Shown here piece by piece: positions 51,172 to 60,467 of a stretch of 64,000 nt of DNA. The notes below the pieces were generated by a model, which was given only the letters and a program-made list of their open reading frames with translations, ran no database searches and had not been told where the DNA came from. The stretch comes from Methanobacteriota archaeon. GTDB taxonomy: Archaea > Methanobacteriota > Methanobacteria > Methanobacteriales > Methanobacteriaceae. The stretch lies in contig JAKQFA010000031.1 of NCBI GenBank assembly GCA_029556335.1, positions 1 to 64,000 of the forward strand, written 5' to 3'. Position numbers and translations under genes: made by a program. Each line of letters begins with the position of its first letter. Position 1 is the stretch's first letter.

Positions 51172-53669
51172 TGAGTGATTTTCCCACTGACCATCAGCAA
51201 TTGGTCCATGATATAAATAATTTCATTGAAGCTAAAATGGAACCATCCACCCTAATCGATGGTAAAATAATCCAAGTGTATATGGATAAAAAGAAGGTAA
51301 AAATAGCGTTAGATGAAAATTTTAATTTCTATATGGGTTCCATTGTTTTAGTGAATCATGAAAGGGGTGTTGTGTCTAAACATTGGGGTAAATCTATTGA
51401 AGTAGATTTTAATGATGTTTCTCATTTTAAAGAAGGAATAAATGTTACCATTGATACTAGTCTGATGAACATCATCTTAGAACGCCTTGAGTCTGCTGTG
51501 AATCTTATACAATCTGATTCCCTATCTAATGAAAATAAGAAAGTTCTAGATATAATCCTGGGCAAGGACCGGCCAGTTAATAGATGCAGTGCAGTAGATT
51601 TTGTTTCTAAAAATCTTAATGAGAGCCAAAAAGATGCAATATCCCGTTCTATGGGTGTTGATGATTTTTATTTGATAATAGGCCCCCCAGGGACTGGAAA
51701 GACCTATGTTATACAAGAATTAATTCAGCACTTAGTTAATGGCGGACAGAAGGTGCTGATCACAGCATGGACAAACGTAGCAGTGGATAACATATTGCAA
51801 CGAATCATTGGTGTGGATGAAAGTGAAATCATAAAAGTGGGATCCTTAGATGGAACGAGTCCCCTAGTGAAACGTTTTACTCTAAGTGAAAAAAGAAAAA
51901 AGCACCCCTACTACAATGATGTGCGAGTAATTGAAGAAGTTATAAAGAGGAGTAAAAAGAATATAACTGAATTATCATCAGAGATAAACTATTTAAACCA
52001 GAAAATCACTGAACTAAGCAAAAAAAGGGAACAGATAAATGAATCATATCAAGAAATTATCAAAAAACAGGATAAATATAATAAATTATTAAGTGAACTT
52101 GAGCCTGGTTTAATGGTTGCTGATCTTAGAAAGATAGAAAATCAGAAATTGGACTTGGAACAGAAGTCCTCTATTTATTTTGAATTAGCAATGAAGATTG
52201 AAAAATTTAGTGAACTTGATGATGATCTGCCCGACCCAGATGAATTCTACAACTTAGGTGCTGAGATAAAAAAGATGAAACTAGGCAGACTTTTAAGACG
52301 TGCCACATCTCCTCTAAATCAGAAAGGATACCAAAAGTTCACCAAAAAACTGGATGATAAAATCCTGGCTCAAAACAAACTAACCAACCTTTACAATGAA
52401 TACTGGAATTTAAAGGATGAGATAGAATCAGAATATTACCAGATATACTCCACAGATGATCATATCCCTATTGACGATGCACTTGATAAGGAGTTCCAGC
52501 TTTTAAAGATCTTCGAGGAATACCTATCCTTGAAGAAATTAGAAATCCATTGTGAACTTGAGAATAACCGAATTGATCTAGTTTCAGGGGCCTACCAATC
52601 CTACCTCCAAGCATTAAATCAAGAAGCAGAAAGAAAAAAGACCGAAGTGAAGTCCATAAAGACCCAGATGTATATTGAGATAAATAAACGGGATACATTG
52701 AAAAAAGAGATTAAAAATATCCGAAATACCCTGGATTTAAGGACTGAAGAAAAAAGGAAACTAATTAAAGAAATTGATAACGAAATGCTCAGGAAGTCAT
52801 CGGTTGTGGCGGCCACCATAATCTCTGCTGCCCATCCAGTACTAGACCACTACCAATTTGACACTACACTGATGGATGAAGCCAGCCAGGTAGCAAGTTA
52901 CATCTCCCTATTACCCCTTCTCAAATCCAAAAAATTCATACTAGTCGGAGATGACAATCAATTACAGCCTATAGAAGAATCAAAACTAACCCCCGAGTTG
53001 AATCTGTCAATTTTTAATCGTCTTATCAGTGCATACCCCGAACATAATACATTCCTAGATACCCAGTACAGGATGAACAAAAAGATAGCGGATATATCCA
53101 GTGAAATGTTCTACGACGGACGGCTAAAAACCCATCCCACTGTTGCGGACCAGGATATTGAATGTGAAGAAAAAATCCTGAATTTTAACAGCCCAGTCAC
53201 CTTCCTAGATACGGGTACTTTAGCTTATGAAGATGGAGTTGGTAGTGGATGTCAAAATGGGAAAGAAGCACATCTAATCAATGATTTAACTTCTCTACTA
53301 TTAAAAAATGAGATCGAACCCCAGGAGATCGGGGTGATCACTCCCTATAAGAAACATAAAGAGCACATCACCACACTCCTTGACAATCCTGAAATCGAAG
53401 TAGATACGGTGTACCGTTTCCAAGGGAGGGAGAAGAATGTTATTATATTCAGTTTCTGTAAAAGCCGAATCGGACCAGGCAATCCATATTTATTAAGATT
53501 TGTGGAAAAATCAAGCCAGCTTAACGTGGCTATTACACGGGCCCGGAAAAAATTAATAATTATTGGGAATTACAAAACCCTGAAAAGAAGCCCCAAGATA
53601 AGGAAGATAATTTCGCTAATGGGAGATGAAAATAGGTTGGAATGTGATGAATTGGGCGTGGAATTATAA
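51171..53669 (+). CDS. SF1B (UPF1/DNA2-like) helicase
   Basis: This 832-residue helicase has motif I GPPGTGKTYV at about 171-180, Ia ITAWTNVAVDN, II LMDEASQVASY, III LVGDDNQLQPIE, IV DTQYRMNKKIA, V VDTVYRFQGREKN and VI LNVAITRARKK. The N-terminal 140 residues form a beta-rich module like that of IGHMBP2/Sen1 helicases. A coiled-coil insertion of about 270 residues (about 255-540) separates motif Ia from II. It would unwind DNA or RNA using ATP and likely acts with the PLD protein encoded immediately upstream. It is not a clear member of a named defence system. Confidence 0.92.
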   Translation: MSDFPTDHQQLVHDINNFIEAKMEPSTLIDGKIIQVYMDKKKVKIALDENFNFYMGSIVLVNHERGVVSKHWGKSIEVDFNDVSHFKEGINVTIDTSLMNIILERLESAVNLIQSDSLSNENKKVLDIILGKDRPVNRCSAVDFVSKNLNESQKDAISRSMGVDDFYLIIGPPGTGKTYVIQELIQHLVNGGQKVLITAWTNVAVDNILQRIIGVDESEIIKVGSLDGTSPLVKRFTLSEKRKKHPYYNDVRVIEEVIKRSKKNITELSSEINYLNQKITELSKKREQINESYQEIIKKQDKYNKLLSELEPGLMVADLRKIENQKLDLEQKSSIYFELAMKIEKFSELDDDLPDPDEFYNLGAEIKKMKLGRLLRRATSPLNQKGYQKFTKKLDDKILAQNKLTNLYNEYWNLKDEIESEYYQIYSTDDHIPIDDALDKEFQLLKIFEEYLSLKKLEIHCELENNRIDLVSGAYQSYLQALNQEAERKKTEVKSIKTQMYIEINKRDTLKKEIKNIRNTLDLRTEEKRKLIKEIDNEMLRKSSVVAATIISAAHPVLDHYQFDTTLMDEASQVASYISLLPLLKSKKFILVGDDNQLQPIEESKLTPELNLSIFNRLISAYPEHNTFLDTQYRMNKKIADISSEMFYDGRLKTHPTVADQDIECEEKILNFNSPVTFLDTGTLAYEDGVGSGCQNGKEAHLINDLTSLLLKNEIEPQEIGVITPYKKHKEHITTLLDNPEIEVDTVYRFQGREKNVIIFSFCKSRIGPGNPYLLRFVEKSSQLNVAITRARKKLIIIGNYKTLKRSPKIRKIISLMGDENRLECDELGVEL

Positions 53670-54017
53670 ACAGATCCCTGTTCGGTCAGGAACCACATCT
53701 CATATATCGTTGGTGTCGTTTCTAGGCATAACATAAAAAGTAACACACCACGGACAATGATATAGATGAGAAGGGAAAAGAAATTATCCAAACTGAAGAC
53801 CCTTACGATGTGGAACAGGAAATATAAGCCACTGCATCGGATTATATTTAATATCCCAACTTACATTGGAACTTGGTGAAAAATGGCCAAGAGAATATCC
53901 ATTCAGATGGAATTAGTATCATTTTAGATAACAGAAATACTTGATATAATTTGTGACCTTCTTTATTGCGGATATAACGAACGGTAATTATTATAAAATA
54001 ATATTAGGAGAATCTTT
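53670..54017. other. spacer between helicase and nuclease-like gene
   Basis: No gene is supported. AT-rich promoter-like sequence (ATTATTATAAAATAATATTAGGAG-like) precedes the next gene, so it may be transcribed separately. Confidence 0.4.
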
Positions 54018-54452
54018 TTGATTGAATGGATCCCTACAACACATGAAGATAAACTGATTGAACAATACTGGAAAAAGAAAGGAGGATTATTCTTCTTGGA
54101 AGTCAGTATTGGTTCTCAAGGTGGAAAGGGTAATTGGCCGAAAGGTTCTCATGTTAGGAGAATTGATGCCATTCGAGTCGAAGATAAGAACAATAAGATT
54201 ATATCTTCAAAAGGGTATCGGTATGAAGATTTTTATAATATTACTGAAGGTAAATCAGTAGAATTGATTGAAGCAAAACAAAATCTTAACAGATTAGTCA
54301 TTGGACAGATAATAGCAGGACATGATATGTTTGAGCGTGAATACAATACTAAAGATATCAAAGATGTTATTTTAGCTTTTAATGATGATCCAGCCCTACA
54401 ATGGGTATGTAAAAATAGGAGGATTAGGGTAGAAATCTTTGATAGAGAATAA
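54018..54452 (+). CDS. PD-(D/E)XK nuclease-like protein
   Basis: In this 144-residue protein, E28 (FFLEVSIGSQ), D50 (RRIDAIRV), the E85-A86-K87 core (VELIEAKQNL) and Q97 (IGQIIAGHDMF) fall in the order and spacing of a PD-(D/E)XK nuclease fold. This is the fold of restriction enzymes and Cas4/RecB nucleases. No DNA-binding domain is attached. The start is a TTG seven bases after AGGAG. It lies 348 bp after the SF1 helicase in the same direction. The nuclease role is inferred from motifs only. Confidence 0.65.
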   Translation: MIEWIPTTHEDKLIEQYWKKKGGLFFLEVSIGSQGGKGNWPKGSHVRRIDAIRVEDKNNKIISSKGYRYEDFYNITEGKSVELIEAKQNLNRLVIGQIIAGHDMFEREYNTKDIKDVILAFNDDPALQWVCKNRRIRVEIFDRE

Positions 54453-54921
54453 AATAAATTATTGTTAAGTTTTCACTGATCTTTTTCATTATCCACTCTT
54501 TCCCATTCCCTGATCATTATATCTATTTGAAATTTTTCTCTTGATACTTTTTCTTCTTTGAAAAAAGTTCTCATTCAATTCAATTCTTTACTCATTGTAA
54601 TTGATTTTTTCACCTGGACCTTTATTTGCTGACTTGTAAAGCATGAGTTTATTTTTTTACCCTCATCCATCAAATACATGATTTAATGCCTATAACTCAG
54701 CAGGATCCATTTGTTCATTAAAAATTTTATTAAATATTATAGTGTCATCTTGATTATTTATTATATTTACTATAATCATTAATAGTTTATAAATTATTAT
54801 TCATTTAATACGATATACTACAATAAAATACTTAATTTTATATAGTAGATATTGAATATTATACTTTACACATGAAAGATCATGTGTTTCCTATAAAAAG
54901 ATTATGGGGGTTTTATTTCAG
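54453..54921. other. very AT-rich spacer
   Basis: No gene or repeat is seen. TATA-like tracts are frequent and non-specific. Confidence 0.5.
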
Positions 54922-55257
54922 ATGGAAGAAACAAGCGAAATTAAAAAAGTGGAACCCACTTCCAGAACAGTGGAATTAGTCCTAGGAATATTAGGTGGAA
55001 TTTTCGGCCTACTCGGAGGAATATTTGCAGTAATGTTTGGTATTTTTGCCTCCGAAATAACTGGTCTAGGAATAAGCGCCATATTAGCCTCAATAGTAGG
55101 GATAGCAGGTGCGGTATATGTCTTAAAAAATCCTAAATGGGGAGGTATTATCCTAGTTATAAGTGCAATATGGTTGCTTATCAGCATATCCCTATTCGGA
55201 GTGCTAGGAGCAGTTTTACTCGGTATAGGTGGAATTTTAGCATTAGTGAGAAAATAA
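54922..55257 (+). CDS. DUF4064-like membrane protein
   Basis: This protein of about 111 residues has three or four Gly/Ile-rich membrane helices. The N-terminal part (RTVELVLGILGGIFGLLGGI) and GAVYVLKNPKWGGIILVISA are typical of DUF4064 proteins. The start could be ATG 54904 or 54922. It lies 38 bp before a lipoprotein gene. Function unknown. Confidence 0.8.
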   Translation: MEETSEIKKVEPTSRTVELVLGILGGIFGLLGGIFAVMFGIFASEITGLGISAILASIVGIAGAVYVLKNPKWGGIILVISAIWLLISISLFGVLGAVLLGIGGILALVRK

Positions 55258-55294
55258 TGGTCATCAGATCGATGAAAAAGATAGGAGGGTAAAG

Positions 55295-55750
55295 ATGAAG
55301 AAAAAGATAAGCATAGTAACATTAGCTTTACTGGTCCTGGCGGTGGTGATGGTATCTGGTTGCACCTCCTCAGATACAGCAAGTAAAAGTGCAAACAGTA
55401 CATCTGGTCAATCATCCAGTACAGCTAATTCTTTAACGGTTGAAAATTTGAAGATAGTTTCCCAAGGATATGGATCCTATGATATCAAAGCAGATATCAC
55501 ACCAAATAAAGATTACAGTTACCTGGAAATGGTGGCCATTGCCTATGACTCCAGCGGTGCGGTGATTGAGAAAAGCCCCCTAGTGTGGAATATAAACGAT
55601 GCCCAAGCCGGACAGAAATATAAAGTCACTGGCATGATGTACATTTCAGGTAACGAAAAACCAGCAAAAGTGGATATATTAATATTTGACTCCGTATTTT
55701 CAAGTGGAGACAAAGAAGGATACCTATATAAGAAAACGGTTACCGTTTAA
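55295..55750 (+). CDS. lipoprotein
   Basis: This 151-residue protein has a signal peptide ending in VMVSGCTSSD, a lipobox with C23 as the probable lipidated residue. A Ser/Thr-rich linker leads to a beta-sandwich (LTVENLKIVSQGYGSYDIKA) resembling FxLyD-type domains. GGAGGGT lies ahead of the ATG. It is probably anchored outside the membrane. Function unknown. Confidence 0.82.
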   Translation: MKKKISIVTLALLVLAVVMVSGCTSSDTASKSANSTSGQSSSTANSLTVENLKIVSQGYGSYDIKADITPNKDYSYLEMVAIAYDSSGAVIEKSPLVWNINDAQAGQKYKVTGMMYISGNEKPAKVDILIFDSVFSSGDKEGYLYKKTVTV

Positions 55751-55927
55751 TTCATTTATTTTTTTATTTTTTTTGTTATTGAATGTTCACTTTATTAGCG
55801 TTTTATTAAAAATAGTTGTAATAATTATGAAACATTTAAATATTTTGAAGGAAAGAATATTTGTTGTTTTCAAATTGTTATATTGTTATCAGAGCACATC
55901 AAATTTTATAATATCGAGATTAGTGGA

Positions 55928-56281
55928 ATGAAAGAGAAAACATTATTATCAGGAAATAAACATTTCTACTGCCATCAGATACCAGATAGGACTCTAAAGC
56001 TATTTGGCCATTATTTACCTGTATGTTCGATGTGCACGGGCTTATATACGGGTTCTATTATTAGCTTTATTTTCTTATATGAAATGTATCTTTCTCAGAT
56101 ATCGTTTTATTTAGGGATAATACTTATTATTCCTACACTTATCGACGGGTATACACAGTATATTGGACTCAGGATGAGCAATAATACTTTAAGATTAATA
56201 ACGGGTTTTACAGCAGGCGTAGGGCTGATATTGATATTAATATCATTTAAATCGTTCATAATAGATTTTAGTCTAAATTAG
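55928..56281 (+). CDS. DUF2085 membrane protein (second copy)
   Basis: This protein of about 117 residues has FYCHQIPDRTLKLFGHYLPV followed by CSMCTGLYTGSI, the DUF2085 Cys/His signature, then two to three membrane helices. It is a paralogue of the protein at 47997-48377, with the same middle pattern (GLRMSNNTLRLITGFTAGVG against NLRESNNILRLFTGLLGGVG). The start is tentative. It lies 11 bp before a zinc-ribbon gene. Function unknown. Confidence 0.85.
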   Translation: MKEKTLLSGNKHFYCHQIPDRTLKLFGHYLPVCSMCTGLYTGSIISFIFLYEMYLSQISFYLGIILIIPTLIDGYTQYIGLRMSNNTLRLITGFTAGVGLILILISFKSFIIDFSLN

Positions 56282-56292
56282 AGGGATTATAA

Positions 56293-57081
56293 ATGGATTT
56301 AGAAGATTATATCGAAAAAAATCGGAGAATGACCCGGGACCGATTAGAACGCGATGGTCAACTTTTAAGCCAAGAAAATCATCGAAAGACCTGTTTGCAT
56401 TGTAATGTAAATTATCCAATATCGGAATTCATGTTAGGTAGTACTGAATTAAAATATTGTAGCCAATGTCGTAAGAAAGTGCCATGTAAAGGATGTGGAG
56501 AAAGTATTCCTCTTCATAGGTATCCTAAAGGTTCATTTTACTGTATTAATTGTAATAAAAAAGAAAGTAAGGTTCAATCAAGGCCATCTATTCTGCCAAC
56601 GAAAATTCATTTAGATGAAAACCCTATTCAGTCAGATCATGAATTTTTTGAGGATATAAAATGTTTGAATTGTGGAACAATCATTCCACCTCATGTTTTC
56701 TATGAATTAAATACTCAATTATGTGAAAGGTGTTATAAAAACGTCAAGAGAGAATATAAAACATTGAATTATATATCAGGTTTTGAAGAACAAGAATGGA
56801 GTTCAGGGGAAGTATATGAATATATTGAGCCAGAGAAAAATCTAGAACCCGGTGAAACTCAAATATATGAAGTAAATAAAGCTAACTCAAGGCATGGGGT
56901 TGAAAAGAAACCTGTTACTCCCAAAAGTGCTCCTATAAACTATGAAAATAGAACTACTCAAACTTCCCCTTCAGGTATAACATATCAAAAAAGAAAGAGT
57001 AGTTCAAATACTGCTGGATCATGTTGTTTAGGCATCATAGTTTTCATTATTTTGTTATTTATAATAATCATCATAATTTGA
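56293..57081 (+). CDS. multi-zinc-ribbon protein with C-terminal membrane tail
   Basis: This 262-residue protein has several CxxC pairs: CLHCNVNY, CSQCRKKVPCKGCGESI, CINCNKK and CLNCGTI with CERCYKN. These form two or three zinc ribbons in the first 150 residues. A charged, disordered middle follows, and a C-terminal hydrophobic tail (CCLGIIVFIILLFIIIIII) would anchor it to the membrane with the ribbons in the cytoplasm. Function unknown. Confidence 0.78.
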   Translation: MDLEDYIEKNRRMTRDRLERDGQLLSQENHRKTCLHCNVNYPISEFMLGSTELKYCSQCRKKVPCKGCGESIPLHRYPKGSFYCINCNKKESKVQSRPSILPTKIHLDENPIQSDHEFFEDIKCLNCGTIIPPHVFYELNTQLCERCYKNVKREYKTLNYISGFEEQEWSSGEVYEYIEPEKNLEPGETQIYEVNKANSRHGVEKKPVTPKSAPINYENRTTQTSPSGITYQKRKSSSNTAGSCCLGIIVFIILLFIIIIII

Positions 57082-57184
57082 GGCTTTTATCCTAAATAAG
57101 TGGAGTTTAAAAATGAAATCCAAACTTTTCCATTAGGTATCTTTGAAATTTCAATATAATAAAAAATTAAAATAAGAGATCCTC

Positions 57185-58843
57185 ATGCCTTATCTTGTTT
57201 GTGAAAATTGTGATATTTTCTATGAAGTCCCATCTAAAGATGAAAATATCGATTTAATTACCTGTGACTGTGGAAATAATCTGATCTACTATGATTCTTT
57301 AGAGGAATATTTCATTAAAAAAGGTAAAATTAAAAGGCCATTAAAAAATTTGTATAATAATCTGCTTGTTTCATACGAATCATCCATATCAAGAATAATA
57401 ATTTTTTGCATTGAAGAGGCTCCTTCATTGGACATAGAAAATATTATAGATATACTTCAAGGAGCAGATTCAGATTTTTTATATGAAAATAGCCTTAAAA
57501 CGCTCTTATCATATTCAGCTTTATCTAATTTTTCTAAAATCTATCTTAAAGAAACCATAAATAAACTAATTGATGAATCATTCCTACGAATTGAAAGAAA
57601 CTCCCAAAATTCATTATCAGTCACCAAGGATGGATTAAATTATTTAAATAGCAATCAATTAATCTATTTAGATATTCTTAGCCAAAATATCAAGAATAAA
57701 ACAATTTCTCCAACAAAATCATTAGATTTATCAGATGTATTACTTAACGATCCGTCTAAAACTAAACGTGCCCATGTAGCTTACCTTCTAGGGGAAACGA
57801 AAGATCCTAAATATATGGAAGTTTTATGCGAAGCTACAAAAGATAAAGATGGTAATGTAAGACGTTTATCAGCTTCTGCTTTGGGTAAAATTGGGGATAA
57901 AAAGGCAGTTCCTACTTTAATAAGACTTTTAAAAGATCCTAAACCTCAAGTCAGACAGTACGCTGTTCGTTCAATAGGTAAATTAGAATCAAATAAGGCA
58001 ATAAACCAACTAAATGTGATGATAAATGACGATTCTCCATATGTAGTGAAAGAAGTAAAAAAGATTTTATCAAGAACTCAAAACAATTCTGAACATTCAA
58101 TAGATAATTTAGAACCCTCAGAACTAATTCCGATCTTATTAAATGATGTTGATAATGGAAAACGCTCTCGAGCTGCTTATTTATTAGGTGAAACTAGAGA
58201 TAATCTGTATGTAGACGCGCTCTGTGATGCAACTTCTGACCATAATGGAAATGTGCGAAGATTAGCTGCTTCTGCTTTGGGTAAAATTGGGGATAAAAAG
58301 GCAGTTCCTACTTTAATAAGACTTTTAAAAGATCCTAAACCTCAAGTCAGACAGTACGCTGTTAAAGCTTTAGGACGAATCGGAGTAAAAAGGGATGAAT
58401 CTAAAACTTTGATAATCAAAGAACATAAAGAAGACGTCTCTGCACCTGTAAAGTCAACTCCAAAGGAAGATGATGGAAAAATGGAGGATATTGTTCATAT
58501 TTTATTAAATGACCCTAAGGAGAATTATCGTGCACAAGCCGCCTATAGCTTAGGTGTAAGAAAGGATTCTAAGTATGTGGATGCTTTATGTAAATCAACC
58601 CAAGATGAAAGTGCAAACGTAAGGAGATTATCAATTGTTGCTATAGGCAAAATTGGAGATGAAAAGGCAGAAAACACCTTTATTAAACTATTATCTGATC
58701 CTGACCCTTATACTCGTCAATACGCAATCATTGGATTGGGTAAAATTAATTCTAAAAAGGCTGTGCCTCATATAAAAAAATTATTTAATGATCCGGTATT
58801 ATATGTCCGCAACACGGCCTTTGAGACTGTTTCAAAGCTTTAA
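57185..58843 (+). CDS. zinc-ribbon/HEAT-repeat protein
   Basis: This 552-residue protein has a small N-terminal metal site (CENCDIF and CDCGN), a winged-helix-like stretch (about 60-165), and then three blocks of PBS-lyase-type HEAT repeats. The blocks are recognisable by units such as NVRRLSASALGKIGDKKAVP and TLIRLLKDPKPQVRQYAVR. HEAT repeats usually form scaffolds. Two blocks contain an identical 96-bp stretch. It lies tail-to-tail with the HEAT gene that follows. In this setting it may be part of a defence complex, which is inference. Confidence 0.82.
   Translation: MPYLVCENCDIFYEVPSKDENIDLITCDCGNNLIYYDSLEEYFIKKGKIKRPLKNLYNNLLVSYESSISRIIIFCIEEAPSLDIENIIDILQGADSDFLYENSLKTLLSYSALSNFSKIYLKETINKLIDESFLRIERNSQNSLSVTKDGLNYLNSNQLIYLDILSQNIKNKTISPTKSLDLSDVLLNDPSKTKRAHVAYLLGETKDPKYMEVLCEATKDKDGNVRRLSASALGKIGDKKAVPTLIRLLKDPKPQVRQYAVRSIGKLESNKAINQLNVMINDDSPYVVKEVKKILSRTQNNSEHSIDNLEPSELIPILLNDVDNGKRSRAAYLLGETRDNLYVDALCDATSDHNGNVRRLAASALGKIGDKKAVPTLIRLLKDPKPQVRQYAVKALGRIGVKRDESKTLIIKEHKEDVSAPVKSTPKEDDGKMEDIVHILLNDPKENYRAQAAYSLGVRKDSKYVDALCKSTQDESANVRRLSIVAIGKIGDEKAENTFIKLLSDPDPYTRQYAIIGLGKINSKKAVPHIKKLFNDPVLYVRNTAFETVSKL
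57872..58363 (+). repeat. identical 96-bp direct repeat inside the HEAT gene
   Basis: Positions 57872-57967 and 58268-58363 are identical over 96 bp. They are spaced by 396 bp (132 codons), so any recombination between them would keep the frame and remove or add one HEAT block. Confidence 0.9.
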
Positions 58844-58858
58844 ATACTGATTTTTATT

Positions 58859-59377
58859 TCATAATCCTGAAATAATGTCATCCATGTACTCATCATTTTC
58901 ATCAATTATTCTGGTAATTAGATCTTCTGTAGAGCTACTTTCCTCATTTGCATCATCACTCAAATCATTAAGAACTGGCAATGATTTATCTTCATAGTAA
59001 TCATAATCTAAATCAGAGTCTCTTTCATCAGGTAATAGGTTTTGTTTTTCTATTTTTCGGACAGCTTTTCTGGCCGCTTCTTGCACTTTTTTATCAGGAT
59101 CTTTGAAAACATTTTTCAGATAACTCAAGGCACGAACATCCCCTATCATACCTAAAGATATTGCAACTTCTCGTCGTACAATACTATCAGAATCATTTAA
59201 GGCTTTAATTAAATTTCCTAAGATGTCAAATTCCTCAGATTCCTCCGATTCAGATCTTTCTAGACCTTTTCGATGATCTTTTAATTTTCCCCAGTTTAAA
59301 TCAGTCTTTTCCCAAGCTACAATGTCTTTCTGATGTTTTATTTCTTCTTCAATCACTTTACATAATTTTGTTCTCAA
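58859..59377 (-). CDS. HEAT-repeat protein, probable C-terminal half of a split gene
   Basis: This 172-residue frame has HEAT units (SIVRREVAISLGMIGDVRAL, then SYLKNVFKDPDKKVQEAARK) and an acidic C-terminus. It overlaps the zinc-ribbon frame upstream by 20 bases in a different phase. Removing one A from the A4 run at 59366-59369 would fuse them into one zinc-ribbon/HEAT protein, the same architecture as the gene at 57185. As it stands, translation would need the TTG at 59377 or a coupled restart. Confidence 0.7.
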   Translation of the reverse strand: MRTKLCKVIEEEIKHQKDIVAWEKTDLNWGKLKDHRKGLERSESEESEEFDILGNLIKALNDSDSIVRREVAISLGMIGDVRALSYLKNVFKDPDKKVQEAARKAVRKIEKQNLLPDERDSDLDYDYYEDKSLPVLNDLSDDANEESSSTEDLITRIIDENDEYMDDIISGL

Positions 59378-59897
59378 ACGATTCTGCTTTTGTTAGATCA
59401 TTATAATGATTTTTTATTTGTTTATCAATGGTTTTTTCTTCTTGTGTTAACTCCTGGCTAATTACCTGAAATAATTCGATTAAAAGTTCATTTTCTCGAC
59501 GAAACTCTCTATTGTGCTGTTCTATATAAGAATTATAATCTAGATCGTAGCAACTATCATCACTGGATATGTTTTCTTCGAAATTAGGATCTTCAAGTTC
59601 AGTAACATCTGGGTCAAAAGGACTACATATATCACCAAATTCTGGAATGTCTAATTCCGTAGTTGGTTCGGAATCGAAACTTTTTTGCAGTTCTTTGAAT
59701 ATGGTGCTATCAAAAAAATCAAAATCAGTCTCACCTTCTGCGGAGAAGGTTTCATTGTTAAAAAGATAATCTGGGTCACCGTAATATTCTATGTCGTAGT
59801 TAATTTCAAATTCAGTTCCCATACATTTTGGACAATAATATTCATCAGAATATAATTTTGTATCACATTCTAGACATACCATCGATTTATTGAACAT
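59358..59897 (-). CDS. zinc-ribbon acidic protein, probable N-terminal half of a split gene
   Basis: This 179-residue protein has an N-terminal zinc ribbon (CLECDTKLYSDEYYCPKCMG) followed by a long, strongly acidic region rich in Asp, Glu and Phe, and a helical end. It starts just after the helicase C-terminal frame (gap of nine bases), on the same strand. The join to the HEAT frame is described under that entry. Function unknown. Confidence 0.7.
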   Translation of the reverse strand: MFNKSMVCLECDTKLYSDEYYCPKCMGTEFEINYDIEYYGDPDYLFNNETFSAEGETDFDFFDSTIFKELQKSFDSEPTTELDIPEFGDICSPFDPDVTELEDPNFEENISSDDSCYDLDYNSYIEQHNREFRRENELLIELFQVISQELTQEEKTIDKQIKNHYNDLTKAESFENKIM

Positions 59898-59906
59898 TAG
59901 TTGGCC

Positions 59907-60467
59907 TCATTGAGTGTTTGATACTACTGCTTCTTTGAAATATTCTGGAAGGAAATGCACACATTTTCGCCATCTGTCTGCCATGACACTGTAGATATCG
60001 TCATCTAGTATGTAACTGTCACAATAATCCTTTTCATTTCTCATTCCCCTACCGTAGGCTTGAACTAAACTGGCAACGGTTTTGTAGGCATACCAATATC
60101 CGTCTCTTTTCATTCTGGCCTTAATTTGCTTATCTCCCAAATAAGGAAATGGTATTTTGTATATAACTTGGAATCGACATAGATCATCGGGAAAATCTAC
60201 TCCTTCATCTACACTGGGTGCAACTAAAACTAATGGTTTTGATGAATTTTCAAACTGTTTTATAACCTGTTCTCTTTTAGGATAATTTGAAGTTCCATTA
60301 GGGCTATAAATGATTATTCTCGGATCATTTATCTTTTCACTAATATATGTGGCTAATTTGTGGCTATGAGTATGAATTAATCCTTTTTCTTTTTCATATT
60401 TTTGTAGAATAGTTTTAAGTACAGCAATGGATCTGGGTTTAGTTTCCTCAATATATTTATGAGACAT
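59907..60467 (-). CDS. XPD/DinG-like helicase, C-terminal half (frameshifted)
   Basis: This 186-residue frame holds the second RecA domain of an SF2 XPD/DinG-type helicase. It has a motif IV-like region (HTHSHKLATYISEKI), motif V (LVLVAPSVDEGVDFP) and motif VI (LVQAYGRGMRNEKDY). It overlaps the N-terminal frame by 91 bases in another phase. One extra base in the A4 run (T-run 60478-60481) would join the two as ...IYLKNCGRMSHKYIEE. It is not expected to be functional alone. Confidence 0.75.
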   Translation of the reverse strand: MSHKYIEETKPRSIAVLKTILQKYEKEKGLIHTHSHKLATYISEKINDPRIIIYSPNGTSNYPKREQVIKQFENSSKPLVLVAPSVDEGVDFPDDLCRFQVIYKIPFPYLGDKQIKARMKRDGYWYAYKTVASLVQAYGRGMRNEKDYCDSYILDDDIYSVMADRWRKCVHFLPEYFKEAVVSNTQ

